From positions 44,210 through 73,490 of the forward strand of contig JBNGIS010020665.1 of NCBI GenBank assembly GCA_049999725.1: a stretch of 29,281 nt of DNA, read 5' to 3'. The translations under genes were made by a program, and so were the position numbers. This document shows positions 29,094-29,281 of the stretch, piece by piece (the first letter of the stretch is position 1; each line of letters opens with the position of its first letter). The stretch comes from Haplomitrium mnioides (lineage: Eukaryota; Marchantiophyta; Haplomitriopsida; Calobryales). The notes under the pieces are model-generated. The model searched no databases and was not told the DNA's origin. It was given only the letters and a program-made list of their open reading frames with translations.

Positions 29094-29281
29094 CAACCGC
29101 TACTTTGAACCAGGAACTAGCTACTCAGAACATGAACTTTTTTTTTTTGGAAAAATTGTGATTTTTTATATCAAAAACGAGGTTAATTTTTAAAAACAAA
29201 AAGTACATGAGTTTTTTTAGTTTGTTTTTGGTCATTTCAGCAAGCATAATAGAGCAAAAGTCAATTTCATTATGCAAAATC
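29094..29281 (+). mobile_element. Fourth copy of the terminal repeat, running off the window
   Basis: CAACCGCTACTTTGAACCAG at 29094 is the best match to the 10866 end. It is followed by GAACTAGCTACTCAGAAC and an AT-rich stretch to the window end. It interrupts the previous copy after the shared 20-bp motif, either by nested insertion or by recombination. Confidence 0.6.

Overview
The window looks like heterochromatic, repeat-filled DNA from a land plant with a large genome. The evidence is a chromodomain-bearing Ty3/gypsy chromovirus, Ty1/copia elements, GT-AG introns, and many stop codons and Cys/His-to-Tyr, Asp-to-Asn or Gly-to-Arg changes of the kind left by 5-methylcytosine decay. The species cannot be named from sequence alone. 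No intact protein gene was found; every recognisable reading frame is broken by stops or frameshifts.

Layout. 1-5017: a 5'-truncated chromovirus (gag, protease, RT-RNase H, integrase, chromodomain, polypurine tract, 568-bp 3' LTR). 5033-10866: the right part of a second kind of element. It carries a decayed four-exon gene (5827-10112) whose product I read as a ParB/sulfiredoxin-like domain followed by a beta-class DNA methyltransferase. Introns 1 and 2 are both largely filled with a 24-bp palindromic minisatellite. The element ends in a terminal repeat at 10620-10866. 10867-12710: AT-rich DNA with no convincing gene. 12711-20327: about 160 units of a 47-bp satellite with two levels of higher-order repetition. 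20328-22600: an inverted copy of the same terminal repeat followed by a decayed, possibly transposase-like gene and a palindromic minisatellite. 22598-23745: a minus-strand copia 3' end. 23746-28275: a plus-strand copia element, interrupted in its integrase by an LTR of another element (26354-27212) and cut off just before RT. 28276-29281: two further copies of the terminal repeat, the first followed by a 37-bp palindromic minisatellite.

The main discovery candidate is the element family whose ends begin CAACCGCTACTTTGAACC. Four ends lie in this window (10866, 20328, 28276, 29094), and one of them interrupts a copia reading frame. The family appears to carry a ParB-like/methyltransferase gene and a second, transposase-like gene. 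It also carries arrays of palindromes with an ATGCGCGCAT-type core in introns and near its ends. Whether the element's own protein binds or methylates those palindromes is a hypothesis, not something the sequence proves.
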